A DNA stretch of 64,000 nucleotides from contig JAQGDQ010000207.1 of assembly GCA_030141605.1 (NCBI GenBank), positions 232,526-296,525 of the forward strand. Reading direction: 5' to 3'. Position 1 is the first letter of the stretch. The number at the start of each line of letters is the position of its first letter. Shown here in pieces: positions 1 to 45,947 of this stretch. The position numbers and the translations under genes are program-made. The notes beneath the pieces were generated by a model, which saw only the letters and a list, made by a program, of their open reading frames with translations, had not been told where the DNA came from and searched no databases. The stretch comes from Tubiluchus corallicola. Its lineage: Eukaryota; Priapulida; Priapulimorpha; Priapulimorphida; Tubiluchidae.

Positions 1-51
1 CAGAACCACGCCATACACACATAAGCTCAATTTTTTTTTCTTTTTCGTTAG

Positions 52-13748
<13,697 letters not shown>

Positions 13749-15976
13749 ATATTATGTTACTAATTAATACAGTATTATTATTGTTATTCATTAAAGTTGA
13801 CAAGAGAGTGTATTTCAAATTGTGTTTTGCAGCAAGATGCACAAAATTGGTAAAGAGTGTACCTGTGTAAAATAAAAATGCGAATGTATCACCATACTGG
13901 TTGTTTTCGCTCAAACAGTTTTCATTCAAAAAAGATTTTTTTCTTTACATTCCTGTGTCTTCCTTGAGCAGTGTTTCTAAAATGGCTATGATTAAACAAA
14001 AACAAAGAAATTTTAGAAACAACAGAAAGTTGAACCCAACAACAATGTTTGGTTACTTACATAAAATGTGTACTTACTTCAGGTGGAAGGTGAAAGCACA
14101 CATATGGTACTTACTAAAGCTGGGCGGAGAAAAAAGATAATATATCTCTAAATTTTAAAAATTATAAGCACAATTACAAAGTAGTAAGTATAATATGCAC
14201 AAAGAGAAAAACACTATAAAAGCTGAACCATAAAATGTTACGATTTGCTTGTTATGCATTGATCAACTAGAGCAGATAATTACACCGCTTGTAGCGTGTT
14301 AGCATAGCGTAGAGTTTTACACACATTCACTAGTAAAGACTATTAAAACTTGATTAATGACGATGACACATTGTGAAATAGAAGTATTTTGATTTCAGTT
14401 TATCAGTAATTTATTTGCAAAAAGAATTCCTTCCTGCTGTAAAAGAGTTCGGGAGTGGAAAGGTGTTAGTCAAAACGCACCTGGTTAGCAGGGTGGCCGC
14501 CAGAAAAACACCCTTGGACCGTTTCACCGAATATAAATTAGCTTCCTGTTTGGACACATTGCTATAGACACAACGAAAAGAAATAGATTGGAGATAAAGA
14601 TACACAAGTGAAACAACTAAATGTCTCTTATGTCGTGTAAAGGTGATCGCATGCTATAGGCATCTGCATGTCGTGTGTCTGCATGTACAAAAGTAAACTA
14701 AAGTAAATTTCGTTAAAACTAGTAAATTAATAATATTTACCTCGATGAGTGATAAAAATTGAAGTTGGTCAAAACAGGAGATATCATAGAAGGCGAATGT
14801 ACCCTTCAAGAAAATAGAACAGAAGCGCTTATGTGGTTGGATTCGCCGAAAAAGGGCAGATCTATTTAACGAGCAGATTCATTTTACAGGCAAAACCACA
14901 CGACGGGTATATTTCAGGACCGTATTGGGAAAGTGAAAAATCGGTCTCTGTAATGGTTCTTAGTATCTTCATGCAAAATTTCAGCCTCCTACGGTGAAGA
15001 CTAGATACAATAGCATCAAAGACAAATGTGGCAAAAGCAACAGGGAAAATCAACAGGGCAACAGAGACATGCACTTGGAGGATCCAAAAAATTAGATTTT
15101 TTGTTGCCAAAACTTTCTGGAATAATAAATTATTTCAATTTCTCCGTCAATAATAGATATGTTACGCATAACGAATGTTATGTATGAAACACCTAAATTA
15201 CTATTCTGCAAAAAAACTATACTATGCTGAAAATTAAAGCACGTCCAAAGATGCTGATATACTATACCAGCCTTACTATCTTAACTTTACTCCGTGCAAC
15301 GCGCATTAAAGGTTCCTCTTAGTTTTCCCTACAAGCTTTACAACCACTACATTCAAATTTGTATTTATGAGAGGAATTATTTGGTAAGGATAACAAGCCC
15401 TCTCTTAATGTGCACAGGAGTGCTATATTGTCGCTAATCACTCACTAGACTCATTCTTCAAAACACTGTGAAAAATAAAATCGCGAATTAAAATCAATCT
15501 AATACAATTACATCACTGAAATTATACTTTCGATTTCCACTGGTGTTACTGACTAAAATAAAACGGCATAAATTTAAAATTAGAATTCCGTGAATAATTA
15601 AGTAAATTAGAATTCAAGGAAATTTTAATATCAACGCAAATACAGAAGTCACTGCAGAAGCGTAATAAGACGGTGTTAGAGGGGTATTTTCATTTAAAAA
15701 AATAATTTGCTAGAAAGAAGAGAGAACAGACAAAACAGACTTTTTCGCTGATAAGCTGGCCAATAAGAAACATCAACGCACGCACCTATGACGTAACACG
15801 TATTACCTAACTACTGAATTACACTGTAACCATGATAATACAAAGCCATTGAATTAAAACCACCCAATGTTAGGGCTTTGCGCAAGCATTATGTGACCAC
15901 GTTCACCAGAATTTCTGGAGGGCGAGCACAGTTTAAGAACTCTGTAGGTCATTTCAGTTTCCTTGCGACTTGAAAC
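13749..15976. other. Intergenic region between genes 1 and 2
   Basis: AATAAA at 13871-13876 fits the poly(A) signal of gene 1. The rest shows no exon I can support. An 82-residue minus-strand frame at 14862-15110 begins with a hydrophobic stretch but has no other coding support. The promoter of gene 2 must lie towards the 3' end, though no clear TATA box stands out. Confidence 0.5.
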
Positions 15977-35525
<19,549 letters not shown>

Positions 35526-35892
35526 AGAACACAACACAAACGGCGAATTCTTCAAATGATTTATTCAAAAATTTTGATGAATTTTTTGCACATTGAACCG
35601 TTGTCACAAAGAAGAATGTAAAATACTTGGCGAATTCAGCGTTTTTGTTGTTTTTATCATTATCCATGTTTATGAGCTATGTTTGTAGAATTGCAGTATA
35701 TCATACGTATTATCAGCTGTGTTGTGCTGCTTTGTGTCAGCGGAGATACATACTATATATTTTGTCATTATATTTGGAAGGAGTTTACAATTCCCTAAAC
35801 AGTTTAAACATCCTAACCCTAAAACCCTGATACTAATGGCCTAGTCCGCTTCACGAATTAATTTCTTGTGTGTCATCAGCCACCAGTTACTT

Positions 35893-36136
35893 TTATCCAC
35901 GGTAACGATATGGACGGAAGAAATAACGTCTGCGGCAACCCCAGTATGGACGACAAAAGACACGCCAGTAGTAATATCCCTGCCTTCTATATGGGCGGCG
36001 ACGAGGAAAACCTCTTCTACTGGAGGCAGTAGTTGTTGTAGATAGAGTTGCTAGTGTTGTTGGCGATGGTGACGTCACTGGAAACCAGCTGTGGTGGTGG
36101 CGAACTCTGTAAATATCGGCCGACAAAAATTGTTTG
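35893..36136 (-). CDS. Putative terminal exon of an Arg/aromatic-rich protein
   Basis: The minus strand has a strong acceptor (a T-rich tract ending TTTTTGCAG at 36137-36140), then about 80 codons to TAA at 35893-35895. The peptide has a Thr/Ser-rich segment (TTLATLSTTTTASS) and then a C-terminal part dense in Arg, Tyr, Phe and Trp with two Cys (RRQGYYYWRVFCRPYWG). Arg is encoded by CGT, CGC, AGA and AGG in mixture, unlike a simple DNA repeat. No 5' exon was identified. It could be a small secreted or nucleic-acid-binding cationic protein, or chance. Confidence 0.28.
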
Positions 36137-36246
36137 CTGCAAAAATTTAAACAAATGTCACAATGAATGACAACTAATGTGAGACAGGAACGTAGCTGAA
36201 ACAGACAAAATAATAACCTGGGGTATATTGATCTGAAGGTTCTCAA

Positions 36247-38830
36247 TTAGATTTTGTTGCTGGCTCATTCACAAGCATTTCCAAATTATTCAGGTAGTTC
36301 GGGTTAAGATTAGGATTAGAACTAAGGTTAAGGTTAGCCTACGTATGATTCCAGACTTTTAGGTACACCCATTCAATTTCAAAAGATTTATTTAATACCT
36401 TTAGATTCTGATTAGAATAGGAACTCAGCAATGCAGGAGCTATGGTGAAACTTTATTAGAAGATATTATGTCTTACGCCATTGATCTCATTCAAAGCCGC
36501 TACTGGACAGTTAATCACTTCACTACTATTACGTTCTACTCACAGCTATACAGACGCTTTATTCGTTGTATATCCTCGGGCTGCAAGTCTTCCCTAAACC
36601 TAGCAGAGCCGGTAATGAATGGATACGTGACACCACGCCTGAAAATAGCAACAAAAATTGGTAAACATGCATTTGATAATAAAAGCTGTGCAGAAAATTT
36701 GTATCTCAGTAATGAGCAATTAAATTGAATAAAATTTGCAATTAAGTGAAATAACGCAACCGGATCCGTGGTTGGCTTATTATGAATCAAACAAATTAAC
36801 GAATTACGGTAAGAATTTACTGATTCACACATCCGGCCGAAACGAATTATGCTAAAACACTTTACTTTTTACACAGAGTATAGGAGCATACTGCAAATTA
36901 TGATATAGACCTTCCGGGAGATGGAAGACACCTCATGCCGGAGTATGGATTATGACTTGCCCCTCATGCCTTTTTCTGTGTGACACAGGTTTAAACATGC
37001 AACATTGAAAAAGTACATTGGAATGTAACGCAAAACCTACTAGTCGAAGTATATGTATCTTACTCTTGACACAGTTTGGAACCTTTTATCTTATGTATAA
37101 TTTATTTTTGTAGGACTTTTCATTTAGGCAGTAGACATCATAGTTGTGATAGGTAACTGTTACGCTACTGTGTGATTACAACGGGTGGCACGGAAAAAAT
37201 GTGCCGAAGTTTATACCACAATAACGTTAGAAACAAACGCGCTACAAAGTTGAAATATCACAGTCGTTATTACTATTCATTAACATTTGTTTCTGAAAGT
37301 TACAAGTTTATACTTTTAGTAGCTTTACATATTTAAAGCAGTTAAAACATTTTTGAGATAACAAGAGATTACCTTTTTCAGATTTAAATTGAAAATGATT
37401 GCAATCCTGCACCATTCACGTCTAGTCAAAATTTATAGTGGAATGGCATTTATGAGTTTTTGTGGTGAATGACCCAAATTAATTACTTACTTTGAAACAC
37501 TAATGTATTGATATTGTTTGTTTTTTAACATCCTATTACTATTTCATTATTCATTAACTAAATTTGTTATCTATATATTAATATTCTTGGTATCTATGAG
37601 AATTATTATAATTTTATTCGATTGCTACTATTCTATTTATGTTTTTTAATTCGTTAACGGTATAGAACTGCATATACATACGAGCTTAAAAACAAAAGTA
37701 GATATCAAACAAACAGGGTGCACGTAACAAGTTCGAACTCTCTTTACATGCGGTTACAGTTAATAGCATAGCATCGACGTAGTCAGTAATTCAAAATAGG
37801 CAATATACTATATCAAAATATCAGTGCAGTCGAAAGTCAGAATTAAATGAATTAAATGTGAAAATATATCAAACAGGCTGTGATATCACCAACGAGCAAA
37901 TCTCTTTGCTAGAGTTAGAACTCCAGATGCTATTTCTGCTTTCAACATAAATTCATGTGAATGTCTTATGTACTAGTGATAGTCCTGGAGTCAGTATATA
38001 GTTCCGTAAAAATTTTAATGTACCCTATTTCTGACAGTGGATTTCCATTCAGAACTACTCTAGCAAAAGTATTATCTTAGATAGATTTTTCATAATTGGG
38101 AGAAAATTGAGTGAGCGGCCATTGTTAAAATTGGTTTCCGATACACGGGATTCTTTGTGCAACTTTGCTTCTGCAGCACAGATGAAACCGAATTTGCTAT
38201 GCAATCATAGGTTTTCAAAGTCTGTGTATATAAGGGCAGTGTTAGTTTTGCGTTATGTGGCTTAGTTTAGGCACTTTGCGGAAATGTCGGCAAAAATAAA
38301 ATGAAACATTACTAATGTGGTAACGTAATGTAAAAGATGCCACAAGAACACAAGCAAAAATTTTAAGAATTTACTCCTTCTTGTACTTACACACTACAAG
38401 CTTAATATGTGTGCTTGTGTTTCCATATAAGTGAAGTCATCCAGCTCCCGTTCAGCGCAGGAGCACTGACCAAGTGCTCAATGTGTTTTGGGTTGTTTGC
38501 TGTTATTGTAACATGGGCGTAGACTCTAGCGCTTCTTCGTGCTATCAAATTCTTTACAAGACACGTCACTTTGTCAACAAACAATAACTGAACAATGGTG
38601 GTTCTTCTCCATAACAAAACTCATTGTTGGTATTGTAAGAGCGAGTTCCAGGCAAAAGGAAATACTGTAGGTGCTACATTGGCAGGCAAGCCAATGAGCC
38701 ACTAAGCACTTCAGGTCCGCCGCCATGTTGGCGAAATAACATTGCTGGTACTTCATCGGCATTACTGAAAATGTGCTGCTGTAAAAAATAAGGTTTCTAA
38801 GAAGAAGCAGGAGTTGTCGAGAAGTGCCAA
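36247..38830. other. Region between gene 2 and the gene 3 propeller, no gene
   Basis: I searched both strands for a BTB-BACK exon or other domain and found none. The sequence is AT-rich with no strong repeats. Confidence 0.5.
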
Positions 38831-38871
38831 GTAGCCAAGAAGTTCTGCAATCTTACACACAAAAAAATTAG

Positions 38872-39184
38872 AAAGTGTCATAGACGTCAGTGATAGGAAA
38901 CGTCAAACAGAAGTTGGTCAAATTAGTCCTAATGCTGGAGCCACTACTGCCACAGACAAACCGACAAGTAAAGACGTGCCAAAATCAGACGTCAGTCCAC
39001 AAGTTGATCTTGGGTTAGATATGGCTACTGGTGGTCAGGTAGACCCTCCCTCTGGTTCTTTGTCTAAAACTTCTGTCGAAGAAGGTAAAGAAGGTGCAGA
39101 TGAAGGTGTCAAACTCGGCGCGCACAACACAAATGACTTTCTGATATTTGTGGCAGGTGGAGCAGATCCAGATGATGATGAAAA
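38872..39184 (+). CDS. Gene 3 linker exon with first kelch strand
   Basis: The frame runs from after the TAG at 38832 to AA before gtaagt. It encodes a Ser/Thr/Gly/Asp-rich linker and FLIFVAGGADPDDDEK, matching the end of gene 2 exon 5. The acceptor is uncertain: the AG at 38870-38871 and the one at 38882-38883 both give phase 1, and neither has a good pyrimidine tract. Confidence 0.6.
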
Positions 39185-40168
39185 GTAAGTGCAACAAATA
39201 GGAATTAATTAAATTTTTGTATAATGTTTTCAGACTACTTTTTTAAATACTGTGTTTTTATTAGTTTTCTTTTATTTGTATGCTCACACGATTTTAATTA
39301 ATTTACCTTATGGTATGAAACAGTACATTTGTTTCTTTGATGATATGATGTGGCTGATGGGTGTGGATGGTATGATGTGGGTGGTGTAGTGCAGAGGGTG
39401 TGGCATGGGTGGTGTTGGTGTAGTATGCTGGGTGTGCTGTGAGTGGTGTGATGTGGGGTGTTGTGTGAAAAATTCTTTTTTGCGGGGTTTGGTTACATTA
39501 TATAACAGTACGCATATTGTCCGAGAACCACTTAAAGGAAAACCGGCTGATTGTGTAAACATTAGTTCAGAATAAAGAATTCTCTAAAATATTGAAAACT
39601 ACAATAGTTTTTTTAAATCAAAGCTTAGATTAAATAATAATTATCTCGGATACTCAAATATTGTTAAACTTTCAAAGCTACGCGCGGCTCAGTGAATCTA
39701 TTAATGTTGACAGCGGCGCCTTTTTATCACATTCGTGTGGCCGACAAGTAGAAGGCGGTATCGCGATAAGCATGATCATGAACTGCAGTGTTAGTTTCTG
39801 ACGTCATTTGATGTAGAGCCCATTTTTCTTGACACCATGCGTTTAAACAGTACCTGTAACACTTATGCAAATGTGCTTGTTGCGCAAGAGAACACGCCTG
39901 CCATTGCACAAACTGTGGTTAGTTTCTGACGTAAGCAATAGCTGTATTTGGTTGCCGTTAATTAACTTTCTACGCTAAATATTCCAATATAAGAAACAAC
40001 TACTAACTTTTATAGGCAAGGAAACGTATATTTTGGACAGTAAATCAAAATGAAATTAAGTCTAAACAATCGTCCGGTCTTCCTTTAAGATACAACCAGT
40101 ACATGGTTAAAGTGTTATTCACCTTAAATAAAGCTTTTATTATTGATATTATTATTATTATTATTATT

Positions 40169-40225
<57 letters not shown>

Positions 40226-43200
40226 ATTATTATTACTACTACTACTACAACTATTAATTTTTTACGTACATAACTACGCATCTTCAGTTGTTGCAAGTAA
40301 ACTACATTAGAAAACAACATGTTATGTATGCAATACGATGAAAGCAATGAAGAGCACTTCAACACAGCGTAATTCAATGCAAATGTGTTATGTTAACAAT
40401 TCCCAATCCTTTTTGCAGAAGCGCTGGCACAAGTTTTTATTGCTACGATCCAGAAAGTGGCGAATGGACTCAAAAGCCAGATCTGTCTGAACCCATTGAC
40501 AACCATGGAATGTGTGCGGTTGGCCCACACGTTTTCGTGATAGGTAGATTAAATTATTTTTCAAGTTTCAAAGTTTACAAATCTAATTATAATGTCATAA
40601 TAGGAGGCTATTACCAATAATTTGAGAATTCTGAAAAATACAGTTATAGCTGTTGATGTGTGGCAAAACACAAAATCTCTCAGTCACCGGAGCTATTCAG
40701 TTCAAAATAAATAATCAGAAACAGAAAATATCATGGTGTCCACTTAGCAAATTTAAAAAACAAACTTATATAATCACAAAATTATACATAAAATACACAA
40801 ATTTAAAAACTGTGTACCTCCTAGAGCGGTGTACAGTAAGAAGACTGCGGCAATCTTTTAATTGACGTCAAACAAAATGTCATTATTCTCAGTCAATCTC
40901 TGCTGCCTGTCCAATCAGTGCGCATATTTTTCACATGCCCACAGAACCGGTTCATTACCTTGTCTTTCGGGACAAGAGGTCTAACATGTCGGTATATGTC
41001 ATATTCAGGCAAAATGTTTTCTTTTCTGTTCAGTTTTTATAAACTTCAATAAGATCTTCACGGTCCAAATTAATTCAAATGTGGTCAAAAATTATGTTAT
41101 ATATCAACGTAAAATTTGTATCCTGAAATAGTCAATTTTATGCTATTCTGCTATAATCATGATTAAAAGATGCCATTTGTGACTTATGACTTACGTAACT
41201 TGGACAAGATCGTTTACGGAATAAAATAATCAAATTTGTTCCACTTCTGTAGTCTAACAAACAGTTGAAAAAATGCAAAAAGTGGATAAATATATTTTGT
41301 TGCTCATTTATTGTAAAGCAATGCTAACTGGCTTAGTTTCTTTATTACACTCATGTCTGTACATTTTGTGCTGCTTTGAAACTTCGTCTCTACAATTCTG
41401 TTTAAATTGAAAAGTCATTTTTTGGTTACTTGAAGTTTTAATTTCGTGTAAAAATACCTGCTGCTCTGCAAGTTTATGCTTATTAAAAAGTGCAATCAGT
41501 TTATCTGCAGATTAGACAGTAACTGTGACGGTCATGGTGTTGTTTAGTTTAGTTTAAACAGTTGTTGTCCAGCGTGAGCTGTTGTCCCGAATGCCGCTGA
41601 GTGTGCTTACGTTAAAACGTCAATTCACCGACAATCAAGTTTTGCTGACTGCTCATTCAGCGTGCGATGTTTTTGGCACACTTGTATAACCTACGTGTGG
41701 CTGTTCTTTCAGGACATTAGCTGCAGCTTTGTAGTGCCGATATATGTTATAATGCTTTGAAAAGTGCTCAACTTTTCATCAGTTCGCGGCAAAGACACCC
41801 GCCTGTTCTAGATTTTATTACAGATTATCGATTGTCTGTATTGTGAAATTGGAAATGAATTAATGGAAATATGTAGTTTAATTTTGTCTTTATAGGAAGA
41901 AATGCACGACGCTTACGTCTATGTCCCGAATGCCCTAAGCGTCGCCAATATACTTGACGTCAATTAGGACTATTATACACCTTTCTCGACCCTCTTTTCT
42001 CCAAGTATTCTCAATGACGTGTTATTCAATGAACAGCCTACTATCTATATGACTTGATGCAAAAAATATTGTCACAGTTCACTGTTGATAATGCCCAGAG
42101 ATAGCAGACGAAACGTCTTGGTTTTAAACGTGTACTTAACATGTATTTCTGTGATTTTAATAAAATTTGATCTTTGTAAATCAGAGACAGTTTACAGTCA
42201 GTTTAACAATGATATCTAGTATTCTGCTTTTCCAGGAGGCTCAAATCCCGTGTTTAGGAAAGAAACTACTGTCGCACCTGTTCAGACGTCTTCCATGTTC
42301 GACTCAAGGTCCAACATTTGGGGCAGCGTTGCCAAAATGAAATCTCCACGAATGGAGCATGAATGCATTTCCACCGGTGATAAAATTTATGTATTTGGTG
42401 GAACCATTGACAAAATGAAGTAAGAGTGCATAATTAATTACAACTAACTACATTTAATTGTGAAACATTATTACTGGATTGTATTGAAACCATTATAACT
42501 GTAAATATTTTATTACAACATAGAGAATACTAACTTATTTCATTTAAATATTTGATTTGTACTAACATCAATAATTTTACAGAGATATTTTGCTGATTGT
42601 ATTTGTGTTGTTCAATCATTGAAAGTACATTTATATTTGTATGTTGAAGTTATAATGTGTTTTCTGTGCTCGTAAGTGGTACTTATAAACTTATTTGTTG
42701 TTCCAAAATTGAAAGGAACTGTTATTTAATAACCTTCACAGTGCTAATAAATAAAACATGTCTGCATCCAAACTATTAACATTTAGCTTAGTTGGTTGGA
42801 TGAAATGTTCTAGCCAGTTCCAGTGATGGCTAAAATGGTGGTACGTGTCCACAAGGCTATAATATTATTAGCATTTCTCTCGTATTTTCACAATTGGGTC
42901 CATAAACTAGGCGAATGACTGTTATGGGAGTTGCTATAGAATCTCTTGCAATAAAATCTGCTGCGATGTTCAGCGTCCGGCTTAGTTAATTAGTTAATTA
43001 AGGAACAAACACTAAGAGAAACACTAAGTCCGGAAATGGCTGCATGTGGCCGTATTTTGTGGATTGTGAACTCAATAATATTTTTTTTATTTTCCAACTA
43101 TGTTTGAACAATTTATTTCATAAAAGTGAGAACGACAATCATTTCAGAGTTACAAGTAATGTGGATTGCTACTGCTTAAGGACAAATCAGTGGACAACGA

Positions 43201-44359
43201 TGGCCCCCATGAAATATGCCCGTAAAAACTTCGGCGTTGCTTTCCACAAGAAGAAAATATGGGTGGCTGGTGGGAGCACAGAAACAGTTGATAACGCTGT
43301 GGTTGCTACAGATTCTGTTGAAATTTACGACCCTGAGAAAAATAGGTAAAAACTAAATTTCATTTTCCTAAAACTAATAATGTTTTTGAAGAAGAAATAA
43401 CCAGGCAGATTAAAAGCAACAACTGCAATTTAATATACAAAAAAATGTATACTAAAATACACTCATTTTCAGTTGGCACGTTGGGATTCCGTTGCCTCAA
43501 TCATGTGCTTTTGTTAATCTCTGTAACGTCAGGGGAAAACTGTACGTGGTCGGTGGAATAGCAAAACCAAAAAGGGGCAAACTGAAGTTCTTGCGCAAGA
43601 TCCATGTCTACCATGACATAGACAACAAGTGGATAACAAAAACCACGATGACGGAAGATCGACGATATTTTGTAACAGCCGTTGCAGGTAATATAACGTG
43701 TCAACGTCGCGGTACAAAAATTAAACGTCATAGACTACCCGTTCTGATCCTAATTTTAAATGTGCTCTTCATTCAACTTTTTCTCACTATTTTAAAGTGA
43801 GTTTCTTTAATTAGAAAAGGTCTAACTACGTAATATGATCACATAGTGCATCCACTCATACATGCTGTTTATGTAGGTATGTTCTGCACATAATTCAATC
43901 TAGTACTTTAGTCTGGTTTTGATTCAGTAGTAATGAAAGTAGCCATTACCCGAAACAAGACAGTGCTTGGAGTTGCTAAAAAGCCTTCGCTGCATCTCAG
44001 TGTTACTTCTTTACACGCTTTGGTCTTGAGTAATGTTGTTCATCCTCGTCCAGACAAATCTATAGCTTTAGGAAAACAGCACGAGGGAAGTTTCTCTTAA
44101 AAAGCAAATTAATGTTTTGACTAACTAATGGCAGTAATGCAATAATGTCCATATTGCATTTATAAAACGGTGATTTATTTTTTCAGGACCTCATATTTAC
44201 ATCTTAGGAGGAAATAACGCGAATAGTGCAGGAAAGAGTCTCACAGACGTTACTTGCTACAATGTGTTGTCGAATGAGTGGAAACTTTCCGCTTCAAAAA
44301 TGCCCAAGTCTGCCATGGGCATGAAAGCAGTCACTGTGAAAAAACAGACGGCACATTAG
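38872..44359 (+). CDS. Gene 3: kelch propeller without its own BTB exon
   Basis: Six exons (38872?-39184, 40419-40543, 42236-42419, 43148-43345, 43473-43687, 44187-44359) join in frame for 401 residues to TAG at 44357-44359. After a polar linker of about 85 residues comes a full six-bladed kelch propeller, clearly the sister of the gene 2 propeller (RKNFGVAFHKKKIWVAGG against RKNFGIALHKRKIWVVGG; SAGKSL; GMKAVTVKK). An in-frame TAG at 38832 limits the first exon on its 5' side. No start codon or BTB exon is found upstream before gene 2. It may be an optional second propeller of gene 2, a gene with an unseen short 5' exon, or an orphan duplicate. ATTAAA at 44414 is a possible poly(A) signal. 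Confidence 0.75.
39532..40088 (+). mobile_element. TTAA-flanked inverted-repeat element, copy 1
   Basis: TTAA-AGGAAAACCGG at the left and CCGGTCTTCCT-TTAA at the right: inverted ends with TTAA at both borders, the target duplication typical of piggyBac-type transposition. The element is 557 bp with no transposase. It contains TGACGTCA near 39798. It lies between the first two exons of gene 3 and is inverted relative to copy 2. Confidence 0.85.
40137..40252 (+). repeat. ATT/GTT/ACT compound microsatellite
   Basis: Blocks of ATT, then TTG (about 15 units), ATT and ACT, located about 50 bp outside the TTAA element. Confidence 0.95.
40419..40543 (+). CDS. Gene 3 exon, kelch blade 1
   Basis: This 125 bp exon encodes SFYCYDPESGEW, NHGMCAVG and VFVIG. 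It follows CTTTTTGCAG and ends with G before gtagat. Confidence 0.88.
40544..42235 (+). other. Intron of gene 3, nothing recognised
   Basis: This 1.7 kb stretch shows no coding signal and no clear repeat. Confidence 0.4.
42236..42419 (+). CDS. Gene 3 exon, kelch blade 2
   Basis: This 184 bp exon encodes GGSNPVFRK, MFDSRSNIW, MEHEC and IYVFGGTIDKMK. It ends AA before gtaaga. Confidence 0.88.
42420..43147 (+). other. Intron of gene 3, nothing recognised
   Basis: AT-rich sequence without coding signal. Confidence 0.4.
43148..43345 (+). CDS. Gene 3 exon, kelch blades 3-4
   Basis: This 198 bp exon encodes SNVDCYCLRTNQW, RKNFGVAFHKKKIWVAGG and VEIYDPEKN. It ends AG before gtaaaa. Confidence 0.9.
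43473..43687 (+). CDS. Gene 3 exon, kelch blade 5
   Basis: This 215 bp exon encodes SCAFVNLCNVRGKLYVVGG, IHVYHDIDNKW and RRYFVTAVAG. It has the same length and phases as gene 2 exon 9. The intron before it is only 127 bp. Confidence 0.9.
44187..44359 (+). CDS. Gene 3 terminal exon, kelch blade 6
   Basis: The exon follows TTTTTTCAG and encodes HIYILGGNN, VTCYNVLSNEW, GMKAVTVKK and a short tail to TAG. Confidence 0.9.
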
Positions 44360-44594
44360 GAGATAAACGAACATCACTCTCACGCTAACACTAATTCATA
44401 AGCGATTCATTGTATTAAAGTTGTTAAATGATTTTACGATAAAGTAAATTTTATTTCTTTCGACTTTTATGCTTTTGAGTTAAAGATCCAATGACACAAT
44501 TTTTTATGTTATTTTCTTTTATAGCGCAGGCAGAATTGCATATTTCTTAACTTTTAAGACAGTTCCAATGCATACTTTTATGTGATAGTGTTAC

Positions 44595-45121
44595 TTAAAG
44601 GAAGACCGGACGATTGTTTAGACTCAACCTCATTTTAATTTATTGTCCAAAATATACATTTTCTTGCCTGTAAAAGCTAACAATTGTTCCTTATATTTGA
44701 ATAATTAGCTTAGAAAGTTAATTAACAGCAACTAAACACAGCTTTTGCTTACGTCAGAAACTAACCACAGTTTGTGCAATGGCAGGCGCAACAAGCACAT
44801 TTGCATAAGTGTTACAGTACTGTTTAAACGAAAAATGAGCTTTACATCATATGACGTCAGAAACTAACACTGCAGTTCATGATCACGCTTATCACGGTAC
44901 TGCCTTCTATTTATCGGCCACGCGAATGTGACAAAAAGGCGCCTTTTCAAATCTTAGTATATTCATTGAGCCGCACGTAGCTTCGAAAGTTTAACGAAAG
45001 TATCCGATTTAATTATTATGTAATCTCAGCTTTGATTTAAAAAAACTATCGTAGTTTTCAATATTTTAGAGCATTTTTTATTCTGAACTAATGTTTACAC
45101 AATTTTCCGGTTTTCCTTTAA
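44595..45121 (-). mobile_element. TTAA-flanked inverted-repeat element, copy 2
   Basis: TTAA-AGGAAGACCGG at the left and CCGGTTTTCCT-TTAA at the right. It is an inverted, diverged copy of 39532-40088: long colinear matches exist on the opposite strand, for example GTGTAAACATTAGTTC. It sits about 235 bp beyond the gene 3 stop. Confidence 0.85.
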
Positions 45122-45783
45122 ATTACGCGCCGTTGGCCCTGCAGCAAATATTACCGCCCGCCATTACACTCAATGCTATGACGTCACGTCAGGTAGAGCT
45201 TACTGAGAGATAGTACAGTAGACAACCGGCGGCTTCAGCAAGCAGAGTACTATGAACAGAGCGGCTATTGCTGAGTAATGATTTATCTACTAATAAAAAC
45301 GTTTCTTTCGATATTCTTTATCTATTTATAGCAAATAAATTTATAAGAACCAGTCTTTATTTTAAAAACTGCAAGGAACAGCACATTTATAGTAACAAGC
45401 ACAGTATACAGAGCAGTATGATGTTATTTATACTGTGCGTAGGCTGTATGAACAATAGGTGTGCCGAGTATTCCTGCGAATTAAATCATGCTGGTAGCCA
45501 CTATTTTGGGTTAGATGCACGGCAGTTAAGTTAATAATTAACTTTTCTAGCTAAATTTCATGAAAACTATATATAGTGCAAGTTAGCAGTAAGACATCCC
45601 AAGCCTACCAATTTCATGGAAACTCGATTCTAATGGTAACCTCCCTTTCTTCACTTTTTAAAATATCTCTATCCCTTTTTTTCATTTACTTTAACGTAAA
45701 AATCGCACAAAATGCGACCATAGTTGTGATAGAACATCTTTTCCCTTTCCTACAAATAGAATCGCCTATCTATCCTGCTAGAC

Positions 45784-45947
45784 ATGGCGAAAAATAAAGT
45801 CTGGACAGGTGCACGTAGAATAAAGGTACCCGACGGTACAAAACTTATATACATGTCGATCAGCAGTCAAACTGTAGACTATGAGAATGTTTTTGACTTG
45901 AAAATTTTCTTCTCTGAAACCTTATTTGTACAGTCGATAAAGCCCAG
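45784..45947 (+). CDS. Gene 4 exon 1 (predicted)
   Basis: ATGGCGAAAAATAAAG opens a 54-codon frame (MAKNKVWTGARRIKVPDG) ending AG before gtaaca, phase 2. That phase matches the acceptor at 47561. No homologue is seen in genes 2 or 5. Confidence 0.45.

Noticed and set aside
14862-15110. An 82-residue minus-strand frame with a hydrophobic start
   Set aside because: Could mimic a signal peptide, but there is no conserved motif or splice partner.
38788-38871. An upstream extension of the gene 3 linker exon (VSKKKQELSRSAK)
   Set aside because: It reads like coding sequence in the same frame but is cut by TAG at 38832, so it was left out. A sequencing error there would change this.
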